Origin: Opitutia bacterium UBA7876
GTDB lineage: Bacteria; Verrucomicrobiota; Verrucomicrobiia; Opitutales; Seribacteraceae
Length of the DNA stretch: 64,000 nt
Assembly: GCA_002500665.1 (NCBI GenBank)
Contig: DLRY01000058.1
Span: forward strand, 16,985-80,984
Direction: 5' to 3'
The notes under the pieces were generated by a model. It had not been told where the DNA came from. It ran no database searches and worked only from the letters and a program-made list of their open reading frames with translations. This document shows, in pieces, positions 7,210 to 16,100 of this stretch; position 1 is the stretch's first letter; each line of letters begins with the position of its first letter. The position numbers were made by a program, and so were the translations under genes.

Positions 7210-8700
7210 CTAGAGATTTTGAATCTTGAGAAGCTCCATTTCGGCCTGTTGACCGATGACACTTCCTTCGGGGGCCTTTTCGATCAACTTGCGATAGAGG
7301 ATTCCGGCCGTCACTGGCATGCGCTCGACGAGGTGGTAGCGACGGGCAAGTTGCCAGAGGATCTCCGTTGAATCGGGGAACCTCTCGAGGGCTTTCTCCA
7401 GCTCGTTGAGGTAGCGGGGCCCGGGAAGAGTCTCCCTGGCGATGCGGAGGTATTCCATATAGGTCTGCAAATCGTCAGGGTTGTGGCGTATCGCCTCGAG
7501 GATAGTCATTTCGGCCTCCCTGACCTCCCCCAGTTGAAAGTGGGACTGAGAGGAAAGCCTCCAGGCGTCAGAGCTTTCGGGGTTGTCCTTGATGGCCTTT
7601 CGGGCGGAGAGGAGAGCGCTCGTGTAATTCCCGGTCACGAAGGCGGCTCTGCCCTGCTCGAGGTGATCGAGTTCCTCGCGGACCGGGGAAGCAAAAGCAT
7701 CAGCAAGTGAAAGGCTATCCCCAGTCGGTCCCGGAATCGGCTCCGTGGGCTGGGGTTTAGGATTGTCGGAGGGCTCGAGCGGGCTGGCAGGGGATGTCTT
7801 TGGGGCTCTCGAGACGACGGGTTCCTCTGTGGCGGGAGATGATGCCACGCTCAAGAGGGCCGAGGCAAGTTCGCTGATGGTCATTTCACCGGGAGAAAGG
7901 CCCCGTTCGGAATAATCGGAGCCTCTCCGCTTGCGCAAAAGTTCGGCTGCTTCTCCGCTCAGTCCGCTTCCCTCGATTGTTCCGGGGTTGGATTTTTCGA
8001 TGGCGAGGACCAGAGCCTCGGCGGAAGATTCGTCTCCGGTCGCAAGTTTTACCCTCAGCAGACCGAGAAGGGGGCGGGGCGTGATGCCATCTTCTTTCCG
8101 AGCGGATTCCCTGTACCAGTGCTCGGCTTGGACGAGCAGGTTCTTCTGGAAGAAAAGCTCCGCCATAATGAGGCAGTCCTCGTGCGTCGCATGCTCAGTG
8201 GCCATGCCGAAGGAGTTGAGGGCTTCAGTGTGCTTTCCGGTCTTTGCCAGAACTCGGCCGTAGGCCAGCCGAGCTTCCTTGTCGTCGGGGTTTTGTTCAA
8301 GGTAACCGGAATAACGGGACTCGGCCGAACCGGCGTCACCGGCTTTGAGGTAGGCAAGGGCGGCTTCCTTGAGAAGTTCCTTCCTGGCTCCGGCCGAAAG
8401 TGCCTGGTCGAAACGAAAGGCCGACTCCGCGAACTGCTCCGAGTCGAACAAGGCTCTCCCAAGGTGGGTGAGAATCTCGGGGGAGTCGGGAAAGTCCTTG
8501 TTGTGCCTCCGAAGAAGTTCGACCGCTTCCTCGGGTTTGCCGGTGACTCTTTTCTCAAGGGCATCGCTGAGGTCGGGGAGGGGCTTGGAGGGAGGCGTCG
8601 ACGGGGTGGTTGTGGTAACGGGTTCCTCGGAACATGCCAAAAGAGCAAGCGAGATTGACCCGAGGGTCATGATTCGTAAACATATTTTCCCAAAGCGCAT
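7210..8700 (-). CDS. TPR-repeat lipoprotein
   Basis: This 496-residue predicted lipoprotein has a basic n-region, a hydrophobic core and the lipobox LALLAC, with Cys at about residue 23. Helical tetratricopeptide-like repeats fill about residues 45-240 and again 340-490, separated by a Pro/Ser-rich linker near 275-325. Motifs such as AYLKAGDAGSAESRYSGYL and LSSQSHFQLGEVREAEMT show the A/G/Y spacing of TPRs. It is probably an envelope scaffold or assembly protein; its partner is unknown. Its stop lies about 20 bases before the dnaG ATG, so it likely leads the dnaG-rpoD operon. Its start codon overlaps that of the divergent DUF362-like gene, so no separate promoter space exists between them. 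Confidence 0.75.
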   Translation of the reverse strand: MRFGKICLRIMTLGSISLALLACSEEPVTTTTPSTPPSKPLPDLSDALEKRVTGKPEEAVELLRRHNKDFPDSPEILTHLGRALFDSEQFAESAFRFDQALSAGARKELLKEAALAYLKAGDAGSAESRYSGYLEQNPDDKEARLAYGRVLAKTGKHTEALNSFGMATEHATHEDCLIMAELFFQKNLLVQAEHWYRESARKEDGITPRPLLGLLRVKLATGDESSAEALVLAIEKSNPGTIEGSGLSGEAAELLRKRRGSDYSERGLSPGEMTISELASALLSVASSPATEEPVVSRAPKTSPASPLEPSDNPKPQPTEPIPGPTGDSLSLADAFASPVREELDHLEQGRAAFVTGNYTSALLSARKAIKDNPESSDAWRLSSQSHFQLGEVREAEMTILEAIRHNPDDLQTYMEYLRIARETLPGPRYLNELEKALERFPDSTEILWQLARRYHLVERMPVTAGILYRKLIEKAPEGSVIGQQAEMELLKIQNL

Positions 8701-9787
8701 GCACTGTTTTTTTCACTGTAGGGGCAAACGTCAAGCAAGGGTCTTCATTTTGATCATTTCCCTTGCCCTGAGCGGCTTTCATTTCGAGGCCTTGGGACAG
8801 CAGTCTGGATTCCTTCCCGAAGAGCCGAAAAGTGAAGTTTCGCCAGTGGACAAACGCTCCCTGGACGTATTCGCGACCAAGGTCGCTCCCTCCTCGCTAT
8901 CCTATCGGAGAGCGATTGAAAAGATGGTCATTAATTCTGAAATAAAAGGGGGCGTCAGGGTGATTCCATCGGTTGTTCCGGAAATCGGTATCAAGATCGA
9001 AACTACCTGCGCCCCTGGCCTCCAAGTTTCGCCTGTGCTGGTGAATGGTCTGCTCTCCTTTCTCCGTAGTCGTGGCTATGCGGCGGGCGACGTATTCCTC
9101 GCGGATCAGAGCCGACGCAACCTCAGGGCAGGAGGTTTTTTAGCTCCTTCGGCTGCCGGTTTTTATCGAGGCCACCGCCTCTACAGCTCTGATGAAAAGG
9201 GCTTTTTCGATGACCGTTGGTTTCATGACAGCCCAATGCCTCCTACCACTCATGACCGGGCCCGTTTCTTTCTGCGCTTTGGGGATCGCAAGAGGCGTAA
9301 TGAGGAGGAAAGAAAGAGCTACTTGCCGGCCAGGCTCTTCCTCGGGGATGCTCATTGGATCAACCTCTCCGTGGCCATGGACAACCTGAATCTCGGGATC
9401 GACGCGGCCGCATCCAATATGTCCTTGGGAGCGATCGACAACTACAGGCGTTTTCTGGAAAAGCCGACCATTGCCCCTGCCGCGGCAGCGGAGATTCTTG
9501 CCATACCGGAAATTTGGGAAAAGCGCCTTTTCTCCATCGTCGACCTGAGCGAGTTTCAATTTGCGGGCGGGGGGCGCTTCGACGCCGAGTTTATAGGGCG
9601 TGATCCCAAGTTGTTGTTCGGAGAGAACCCTTTTGCGGTCGATTTTTTCGCCCTCCGCAGACTGGCCGAGGCTCGTGTGCGCGGAGGATTTTCCCCACGG
9701 AAGCCCAAGGAGGTTCTTCTTTTCCGCTATGCCAGGGAACTGGGCTTGGGAGACGTTGGGAAATCGAGGTATTTCGAGATTCCCTAG
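8699..9787 (+). CDS. exported DUF362-like protein
   Basis: About 362 residues from the ATG at 8699. A signal peptide (KRQARVFILIISLALSGFHF) is followed by a soluble domain. Pieces such as VPEIGIKIETTCAPGLQVSPVLVNGLLSFLR... and a C-terminal NPFAVDFFALRRLAEAR resemble the uncharacterised DUF362 family, in which a metal- or cofactor-linked role is suspected but not proven. Cysteine clusters for an iron-sulfur centre are not seen. The frame is open further upstream, and an ATG at 8669 with a purine-rich GAGGG before it is an alternative start. The gene tail overlaps the convergent sugar isomerase gene by four bases. The family call is tentative. Confidence 0.55.
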   Translation: MHCFFHCRGKRQARVFILIISLALSGFHFEALGQQSGFLPEEPKSEVSPVDKRSLDVFATKVAPSSLSYRRAIEKMVINSEIKGGVRVIPSVVPEIGIKIETTCAPGLQVSPVLVNGLLSFLRSRGYAAGDVFLADQSRRNLRAGGFLAPSAAGFYRGHRLYSSDEKGFFDDRWFHDSPMPPTTHDRARFFLRFGDRKRRNEEERKSYLPARLFLGDAHWINLSVAMDNLNLGIDAAASNMSLGAIDNYRRFLEKPTIAPAAAAEILAIPEIWEKRLFSIVDLSEFQFAGGGRFDAEFIGRDPKLLFGENPFAVDFFALRRLAEARVRGGFSPRKPKEVLLFRYARELGLGDVGKSRYFEIP

Positions 9788-10602
9788 TCCCGGGAAAATT
9801 TTTCCCGTAGATAGTCCAAGCTTTCTTGGGCGATCGTTTCCGGATCGGGGCTATAGTCGAAAACCTCCACCGAGACGAAGCCCTTGTATCCTACCTCGAA
9901 GAGAGTTTCGGAAATGGGCGAGAAATCGACTTCCCCAAATCCCGGTCCCCGCAAATTCGGATCGTTGGCGTGAAAATGGGCGAGTTCGGCCTGACTTTCG
10001 CGAATAATGGTCGGAATATCCTTCTCCTCGTCGCTCATTGCCTTGACGTCAAGGTGGAGGCGGAGAGCCGGGTGGTCGACCTTATGAATCAGCCGAACCG
10101 TTTCCTCGGCGGTATTGAGAAAATTGGTTTCCGTCTTGGCGAGGGGCTCCATGGCGATGGTGACGCCTCCCTCATGAGCCACTTCCGCCACTCCGTGGAG
10201 AATTTCCGCGGCTCTGGATAGGGCGTCCTCATAGTCCCAGTCATCGTGCAGATCCCTCTGCTTGGGGCTACCCCAGACCATGACCGTGCCCTTCATGGCC
10301 GAACAAATTTTAGCCAGGTGTCGCCCAAAGGCGAGGGTGTCCTTTCGAAGCAGGGGGTCATCGGTCGTGAGGTGGAGCCAGGATGGCTTCACGAAGAGCC
10401 AGTGTAATCCCACGACTTCAAGGCCATGACTGCGGACCAGGTTTCCGATCTTGCCGGCCTCCTCCTCGGATACGTCCCTAGGGTCTTCCTTCAGCGTGAA
10501 AGGAGCAATTTCCAGGCCGTCGTAACCGGTCTCGGCAACCTGCCGGCAGGTATCCTCAAGCGTCCAGCCCTGGTAGGTCTCATTGCAAATAGCGAATTTC
10601 AT
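9784..10602 (-). CDS. sugar phosphate isomerase/epimerase (xylose isomerase-like TIM barrel)
   Basis: The 272-residue protein is a member of the AP-endonuclease-2/xylose-isomerase-like TIM-barrel superfamily. Recognisable strands include MKFAICNETYQG at the start, GYDGLEIAPF near residue 28, GLEVVGLHWLF near 62, VTIAMEPLAKTE near 147 with a metal-ligand Glu, and LAHFHANDPN near 210 followed by FVSVEVFDY near 245. These acidic and His residues at strand ends form the usual divalent-metal site. The exact substrate cannot be read from sequence; relatives act on hydroxypyruvate, tagatose-type or inositol-derived sugars. It stands alone, converging with the DUF362-like gene and divergent from the PQQ-propeller gene. 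Confidence 0.8.
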   Translation of the reverse strand: MKFAICNETYQGWTLEDTCRQVAETGYDGLEIAPFTLKEDPRDVSEEEAGKIGNLVRSHGLEVVGLHWLFVKPSWLHLTTDDPLLRKDTLAFGRHLAKICSAMKGTVMVWGSPKQRDLHDDWDYEDALSRAAEILHGVAEVAHEGGVTIAMEPLAKTETNFLNTAEETVRLIHKVDHPALRLHLDVKAMSDEEKDIPTIIRESQAELAHFHANDPNLRGPGFGEVDFSPISETLFEVGYKGFVSVEVFDYSPDPETIAQESLDYLREKFSRD

Positions 10603-10685
10603 TTCCTATACTCATGAGTCTGGCGGATTTTTCGACAAGTCTTTTCTTGCTCGTCGTCCTGGTTTCGGATCATGATCCTATTTAC

Positions 10686-11924
10686 ATGAGAATCGTCTCT
10701 TTGCTTCTTATTGTCTCGCTCCCGTTGTCGGCGGAGAAGTTCCCTTGGCCGCATTGGCTCGGGCCCGACCATGACGGGGCCTTGGACGACTTTTTTCTCC
10801 CGGTTCCGGCCAAGGGAAAGGACTACGCCATGGAATGGTCGGTAAAGGCAGGAAGCGGATGGGCTTCCCCGGTTTGCGACAACGGCCTGCTCGTCCTGCA
10901 TGAACGAGTGGGGGAGGAGGAGTTCGTTCGCGGTCTGGATCCGGATTCGGGACGCGAAAAATGGCGCTTTTCCTACCGCTCGGGTTACCGGGACGGTTTC
11001 GGGATGGAGGACGGTCCTCGATCCACCCCCGCCATCTCCGCCGATACGGTGGTGTCTCATGGTCCGCAGGGCTTGGTTCATGCTCTTTCCACAAAGGATG
11101 GGGCTTTGAAATGGAAAGTGGATCTGGGGAATAAGTTCTCTTCTCCCAAGGGGTTTTTCGGGCGCTGTTCCTCGCCGTTAATCGTGGACGGAAAGGTCGT
11201 CTTCGACGTTGGTGGCCCCAAGGCGGGGATGGTTGCCCTAGACTTGAAGACGGGTGAGACCGTTTGGTCGTCGACCTCCTACGGCAATGATTATTCCTCC
11301 GCCGTTCCATTCGGCGATCCGTCGGGTCGACTCGTTCTTTCCTTCATGAGGGAAGGCTTTCTCGCCTTGAACGCCAAGACGGGCAAGGAAGTTTTTTTCG
11401 AGAGATTTCGTTCCCCCATAAACGCCTCGGTGAATGCCGCCAGCCCGATGGTTGCCGGCAACCGGGTCCTTTTGTCATCCTGTTACGAGGTGGGGGCGGG
11501 CATATGGGAATATAAACGGAGCGCCGCGGGCAAAGGCACCTTCCGCACCCTCTGGAAAAGAAAGGATATCCTCGACTGCCACTACTCCACTCCGGTCCAT
11601 GATGGAGAATTCGTCTACGGCTTTCATGGCAGGCAGGAGCGCGGTCCGGTCTTGCGGTGCATAAGCCTAAAGGCTGGCAAAGTCGTCTGGGAGGCTCCCC
11701 CCATGGGAGCCGGAAATCTGATTAGGGCGGGAAAAAAACTGGTTATCCTTACGGAGCGGGGAGAGCTTGTGCTGGCGGAGGCTTCCCCGAAATCCTTTCG
11801 TTCTCTGCATCGCCAGCAGATCCTTGGGACCGATGCCCGGGCCCATTTTGCACTCGCGGAGGGCCGACTGTTTGCTCGCGATCTACGGAGGTTGGTCTGC
11901 CTGAACCTGGAGAAGTTCGAGTGA
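10686..11924 (+). CDS. exported PQQ-repeat beta-propeller protein
   Basis: This protein of about 412 residues has a short signal peptide (MRIVSLLLIVSLPLSA) and a chain of PQQ-like beta-propeller blades. Repeated blade cores such as DPDSGREKWRF, STKDGALKWKV, DLKTGETVWSS and LKAGKVVWEAP show the G-x-x-x-W spacing. The opening FPWPHWLGPDHDG is the N-terminal start seen in the PQQ-propeller proteins common in Planctomycetota and Verrucomicrobiota. No enzyme motif is apparent, so it may be a periplasmic binding or scaffold protein. I chose the ATG at 10686 because it begins a credible signal peptide; the open frame extends further upstream to 10614. Confidence 0.8.
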   Translation: MRIVSLLLIVSLPLSAEKFPWPHWLGPDHDGALDDFFLPVPAKGKDYAMEWSVKAGSGWASPVCDNGLLVLHERVGEEEFVRGLDPDSGREKWRFSYRSGYRDGFGMEDGPRSTPAISADTVVSHGPQGLVHALSTKDGALKWKVDLGNKFSSPKGFFGRCSSPLIVDGKVVFDVGGPKAGMVALDLKTGETVWSSTSYGNDYSSAVPFGDPSGRLVLSFMREGFLALNAKTGKEVFFERFRSPINASVNAASPMVAGNRVLLSSCYEVGAGIWEYKRSAAGKGTFRTLWKRKDILDCHYSTPVHDGEFVYGFHGRQERGPVLRCISLKAGKVVWEAPPMGAGNLIRAGKKLVILTERGELVLAEASPKSFRSLHRQQILGTDARAHFALAEGRLFARDLRRLVCLNLEKFE

Positions 11925-11930
11925 GCTTCT

Positions 11931-12887
11931 TCAGCCTTCCACGACGTTGCGTGGTTTGCCTTCGAGAAAACTGCGCAGGTTGGAGACGGTTTCCCTCATG
12001 AGGCGCGACCTGGCGGCCAGGGTGGCCCAGGCGTAATGAGGGGTGATGAAACAGTTTCTTGCCTGCAGGAGCGGGTTGTCCGGAGAGGGCGGCTCGGAGC
12101 TCAGAACATCCAGTCCGGCCCCTGCGATGACCCCAGAATCGAGGGCCTCGGCGAGGGCTTTTTCGTCGATCAGAGGACCTCGTGCGGTGTTGATGAGGAG
12201 TGCCGTCTCCTTCATTCTTGAAAGTCGCTCGGCATTGACGCATCGTTCGGTCTCTTCGGTCAGGGGGCAGTGCAGCGAAAGGACGTCGCTGCGGGCGAAG
12301 AGTTCGTCGAGGCTTACCGCCTTGCCATGGCTGGGGTCATCCTCAAGGAAGGATCTGGAGGTAATTAGGATCTCCATACCGAAGGCCCGGCCAAGCCGGG
12401 CGACGGCTTGTCCGATTTCACCGTAACCGAGGATCCCGAGGCTTTTCCCAACGAGTTCGTGGATGGAGCCAAGGCAGTAGGAAAAATCGGGGTGACCACT
12501 CCATTTGCCTTCCTTCGCCGATGCGGCATGTTGCTCGACGCGGTGGGTGAAACGCAGAAGGTGGGCGAAAACGGCTTGGGCGACGGAGTTGGTGCTGTAG
12601 GACGGGACGTTGGTAACGGTAATCCCTCGTTCTCGGCAAGAGGACAGGTCGACCACATTGTAGCCGGTCGCCGTGACGCCGATGTAACGGAGGTCCCGGA
12701 GTTCGGCAAGGGTTTGCGCGCCGAGAACCGCCTTGTTGGTGATGACGGCCTCCGCGCCGGAGGATCTTTCCACTACCAGTTCGGGAGGAGTACGCTCGAA
12801 GATTTCCACCTCGCCCAACTCGGCGATTTCGTCCCACGAGAGATCCCCCGGGTTTAGGGTCTGGCCGTCCAGGATAACGATTTTCAT
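11931..12887 (-). CDS. D-2-hydroxyacid dehydrogenase (glycerate/hydroxypyruvate type)
   Basis: This 318-residue NAD(P)-dependent D-isomer-specific 2-hydroxyacid dehydrogenase probably reduces hydroxypyruvate or a similar 2-oxoacid. The nucleotide-binding motif is LGILGYGEIGQAVA at about residues 147-160. The catalytic Arg lies in LINTARGPLIDE (about 232), the Glu follows near 261, and the His is in ITPHYAWAT near 284. The substrate-binding domain includes YIGVTATGYNVVD. The length matches the family. The gene converges with the PQQ-propeller gene, six bases apart, and is downstream of the S41 peptidase on the same strand. Glycerate dehydrogenase is the likeliest activity but cannot be separated from close paralogues here. 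Confidence 0.87.
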   Translation of the reverse strand: MKIVILDGQTLNPGDLSWDEIAELGEVEIFERTPPELVVERSSGAEAVITNKAVLGAQTLAELRDLRYIGVTATGYNVVDLSSCRERGITVTNVPSYSTNSVAQAVFAHLLRFTHRVEQHAASAKEGKWSGHPDFSYCLGSIHELVGKSLGILGYGEIGQAVARLGRAFGMEILITSRSFLEDDPSHGKAVSLDELFARSDVLSLHCPLTEETERCVNAERLSRMKETALLINTARGPLIDEKALAEALDSGVIAGAGLDVLSSEPPSPDNPLLQARNCFITPHYAWATLAARSRLMRETVSNLRSFLEGKPRNVVEG

Positions 12888-12925
12888 AAAGAGAGGTTGA
12901 GTGGCTCCTTGGGATGGAGCCGAAT

Positions 12926-14473
12926 CTATTTGCGGGGAGAGTCTTTTGGGGGAATTGATTTTCTTGCCAGACTCAAGGCGAAATTCATTACCGTATCTTC
13001 ATTTGCAATAAGGTCTTCCTGGCTTTGCGTAACCTTGTGGTCGGGTCGAATTCCGCTTCCTTTAGGGAAACTTTTCGAGCCCTTGAAGTTTTCATAGAGA
13101 ATTAGTGGGACTTCCAGTTGGCAAAGCGTATTGGGCAAGTCGTAGAGCACCATGTTCCCGGCCGTGAAGAGGGCGTGTCCCCCCCCCGTTTCCTCACCGA
13201 TGAAGGTGACGTTGTCGTTGTTGAGCAAGTAGCTTCCCAGAACCGTGCCTCCGGAGTGAGTCCATCCGCTGATGAGGACGAATACCTGTCCGTCGAAGGC
13301 GTTTTTCTTGGGTGTCCAGCGGCGATTCTTTTCGTCGATCATGGTGAACTTCCCCGTTTCCAACGACTTGAACTCCTTGGCGAAAATCTTCTCAAGCATT
13401 TTGGGAAACTGATGGCGGGAAAGGTGATCCTTGACCGGGATCTCAAGGGTCGTCATCCGTGCGGATCGGAAGTCGCGAAAGGGTGCTTGGGCGAGGTAGG
13501 CAAAGAGCTGGGCGTCATTCCCAACGAAACCTCCGTCGTTTTTTCGAAGGTCGAGGATGATGCACCGCGCGTCCTCGTCCTCCTCGAGTGCACTGAAGTT
13601 CTGACGAAGGAAGTCCTTGTATTTGCGTCGGCCCTTTTTGTTCAGGCCAAAGTCAAAGGTGTTCATGCTGAACAGTGAAATGCCCATCTCGACGGCGCCT
13701 ATTTTGTATTTTTTTCGCTTGGGAGATTCGGAATGCCTTTGGGTCAACCTTCCTCCGAGCTTCTTGGCGGGAATTGCGGAGATTTGCTTTTGAAGCGTTT
13801 CCTCGGATCCATAGGGGAGGTAGTCGACTCGGTAATTCTGCGCAGGTCCAAAGGAAAGGAAGTGGCGAAGACCGAAGTCATTGGCCAGGATGTGGTATTT
13901 CATGGTTTCGTTGTAACCGTCCGACCTAGCTTGGGGCAGGAGTTTTTTCATCACGGCTTCCATGGGGATTCCGTCTATCGCGGTAATCTCGCAACCTAGC
14001 GGCAATTCGAGAGCGGCATGATCGAGGTATGCTTTCTGGTTGAGAAAAACCAAGGGCAACGGAAATTGGGGAGTATCCTTGAGCAGGGAGTTAAGCAACT
14101 TCTGAGGGAGGTCGAAATAAGTATGCCCGCAATAGACCTTCTCCACTAGGGGGGTGACTTCCAGGTAGAATTCCCGCAAGGTCATCGTGCGATCCAAAGC
14201 CTCTTCAGCCCGTTCGAAATGGCGGTCGAAATCCTCTTTGGGGGTATAGAGATAGAGCCCGGGGTGCCCTTCCTCGAGGGCTTCCCTGAGGACCTTGAGG
14301 TCTTCCTTCAACTGCGAGGGGGAAAAGGTTTCCTGCAGGGAGGGTGGGGGAAGGGATTTCTGCTTCTTGGCGGCGGACAAGGAACCAACGGCCAAAAGCC
14401 AGAGAGCCAATTGGAGGAACAAGACCCCGGAGATGGTGGTCGAGTATTTCCCAGCCAAGGGCTCTTTTTTCAT
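12926..14473 (-). CDS. S41-family serine peptidase (C-terminal processing peptidase-like)
   Basis: This 515-residue exported protein starts with a signal peptide (hydrophobic core at about residues 15-33, ending SLSAA). The C-terminal half carries the S41 peptidase domain: IILDLRKNDGG near 308 and VLISGWTHSGG near 400, in which a Ser is the candidate nucleophile, then IGEETGGG near 425. A PDZ-like segment (GCEITAIDGIPMEAV) sits near residue 160. It resembles the large family of exported S41 hydrolases of unknown substrate rather than a classical Prc, since the usual catalytic Lys spacing is not obvious. It follows the sulfatase gene on the same strand. Confidence 0.75.
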   Translation of the reverse strand: MKKEPLAGKYSTTISGVLFLQLALWLLAVGSLSAAKKQKSLPPPSLQETFSPSQLKEDLKVLREALEEGHPGLYLYTPKEDFDRHFERAEEALDRTMTLREFYLEVTPLVEKVYCGHTYFDLPQKLLNSLLKDTPQFPLPLVFLNQKAYLDHAALELPLGCEITAIDGIPMEAVMKKLLPQARSDGYNETMKYHILANDFGLRHFLSFGPAQNYRVDYLPYGSEETLQKQISAIPAKKLGGRLTQRHSESPKRKKYKIGAVEMGISLFSMNTFDFGLNKKGRRKYKDFLRQNFSALEEDEDARCIILDLRKNDGGFVGNDAQLFAYLAQAPFRDFRSARMTTLEIPVKDHLSRHQFPKMLEKIFAKEFKSLETGKFTMIDEKNRRWTPKKNAFDGQVFVLISGWTHSGGTVLGSYLLNNDNVTFIGEETGGGHALFTAGNMVLYDLPNTLCQLEVPLILYENFKGSKSFPKGSGIRPDHKVTQSQEDLIANEDTVMNFALSLARKSIPPKDSPRK

Positions 14474-14530
14474 AATCGCGTGAAGTTCCTTGGCTCGATG
14501 AGTTGGGCTATCGATCAGGCGACCTTGGTC

Positions 14531-15970
14531 TTATTTCCTTGCCAGTTCGGGGAAGGCTTTGCGCAGGTCCAGCGCGTCTCCCATTTTGGCTTGCAGCTTC
14601 AGCAACCTCGGGAAGAATTTCTTGATCGTTTCCTTGCCTGCGGGGGTGGAGGCCAAGTCTTTCTCCTCAAAAGGGTCCTTGGCCAAGTCATAGACCCGGA
14701 TAATAGGCACGTCGGGATATGCGATTACCTTCAAGTCCTTGATCGTGATCGAGCGTTGGGCGCTGAGATAGGCTCCGTAGATTTCCTTGTAGGGAGATTT
14801 TTTCGATTCTCCCCGGGCGAGGGGAAGAACGTCGTGGAACTCGACGTGGGCCGGCTTTTCAACCTCGGCAAGGGCGAGGGAGGTTGCCATTACGTCCTGA
14901 AGATAGATTGGGGCTTCGACTTGTTTGCCCTTGGGAATGCCGGGTCCCTGGACGATGAAGGGGACGCGAGTGCTGTGCTCGTAGAGGTTTTGCTTGCCGA
15001 GCAGACCGTGGTGGCCCACGCCGAGGCCGTGGTCGGCCGAGTAGAAGACATAGGTTTCCTTCGCCATACCCGATTTCTCCAAGGCATCCAGAATTCGCCC
15101 AATCTGTACGTCCATGTGGGTAATGATGGCGTAGTATTCCTGACGGTTGACCTTAATTGAATGCTCGGTCCGTGGCATCGGGGCGAGCTTTTCGTCCCTA
15201 AGGCTGTGGGGGCAACGAATCTTGTCCTTGTAGGGATACATGGGAAGGAAACTGGAGGGAACCTTGATCCGATTCAGAGGGTACTTGTCGATGAATTCCT
15301 TGGGTGCTTGGCGGGGGTCGTGCGGAGCGTTAAAGGCGACGTATGCGAAGAAGGGATTCTTGGCGGCGTGCTTCTTGGCCTCGTCGAGAAAATAGACGGC
15401 GTCATCGGCCACGATTTCACTCCAGTGCCTGCCCCCTTTCCAAAATCCCCCGAACTTGGGGTCGTAGGGACTCCATGGATCCGGCTTTCCGGGCTGAGGT
15501 CGGTTGTATCCCTGAGGCGTCTGGTTGGGCATGCCTCCGCGCACGTTTCGGGTTACGTCGAAGCATTTTTCGGCACTTGCCCGGACGTGCCACTTGCCGG
15601 TCATGTAGGTCTTGTAGCCGGCGTCCTTCATGTTTTCCGACCAGAAGCGTCCCGCGGCCCGCTCGTCCTCCGCCTTCTTCGATGCCTGCTCGGCCCTCCA
15701 GATGAAGCGACCGGTGTTGAGCATGTGCCGGCTGGCCACACAGACCGCGCCACTCCAGGAGCCCATGTTGTAGGCCCTCGTGAAACTGGTGCCGGATTTC
15801 ATCAGGCGGTCGAGGTTGGGGGTCTCGATATCGGTTATACCCAGGTGACGAATCGTCTCATAGCACTGGTCGTCGGCAAAGATGAACAGGACGTTAGGCT
15901 TCTTTGCAGCGTGAAGAAAGGGCGCTAGGGCTATGGCCAGCGCGAGGATCATGGCCTTGGGGGAAATCAT
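14531..15970 (-). CDS. exported type I sulfatase
   Basis: About 479 residues from the ATG at 15970, which begins a signal peptide (MILALAIALAPFLHAA). The alkaline-phosphatase/sulfatase fold follows: KPNVLFIFADDQ with metal-binding Asp pair at about residues 23-35, then GAVCVASRHMLNTG near 75-88, whose C-x-A-S-R core is the formylglycine-modification site. ADHG near 310 and a downstream Lys/His region complete the active site. The enzyme should hydrolyse sulfate esters on a polysaccharide or sugar, in keeping with a marine carbohydrate-degrading lifestyle. The open frame extends upstream to 16186, but that extension crosses a predicted terminator and lacks a signal peptide. No dedicated maturation enzyme is adjacent. 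Confidence 0.88.
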   Translation of the reverse strand: MISPKAMILALAIALAPFLHAAKKPNVLFIFADDQCYETIRHLGITDIETPNLDRLMKSGTSFTRAYNMGSWSGAVCVASRHMLNTGRFIWRAEQASKKAEDERAAGRFWSENMKDAGYKTYMTGKWHVRASAEKCFDVTRNVRGGMPNQTPQGYNRPQPGKPDPWSPYDPKFGGFWKGGRHWSEIVADDAVYFLDEAKKHAAKNPFFAYVAFNAPHDPRQAPKEFIDKYPLNRIKVPSSFLPMYPYKDKIRCPHSLRDEKLAPMPRTEHSIKVNRQEYYAIITHMDVQIGRILDALEKSGMAKETYVFYSADHGLGVGHHGLLGKQNLYEHSTRVPFIVQGPGIPKGKQVEAPIYLQDVMATSLALAEVEKPAHVEFHDVLPLARGESKKSPYKEIYGAYLSAQRSITIKDLKVIAYPDVPIIRVYDLAKDPFEEKDLASTPAGKETIKKFFPRLLKLQAKMGDALDLRKAFPELARK

Positions 15971-16045
15971 TCGCCTATGCTTGTGCAATTCGGGACTCGT
16001 GGCAAGTTTGGATGCGCTCGCGGGAGGCATGGAAAGGCTCCTTGC

Positions 16046-16074
16046 AAAAGAAAAAGCCGGCAATTTGCCGGCTT
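16046..16074 (-). terminator. intrinsic terminator
   Basis: A near-perfect inverted repeat, AAGCCGGCA/TGCCGGCTT, spans 16054-16074 with a three-base loop. Read on the minus strand it is followed by TTTTTCTTTT. It sits 27 bases past the stop of the 222-residue hypothetical gene and before the sulfatase start, so it should end the hypothetical gene's transcript. Confidence 0.85.
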
Positions 16075-16100
16075 GGAAGTGAAGGGGGAAAGGGGGTTGG

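Noticed and set aside
12903..12921. Hairpin GGCTCC/GGAGCC between the peptidase and dehydrogenase genes
   Set aside because: The stem is only six pairs and no T-tract follows on either strand, so a terminator is not supported.
14219..15160. 313-residue open frame antisense to the S41 peptidase and sulfatase genes
   Set aside because: It crosses two well-supported genes and has no start signal or recognisable motif.
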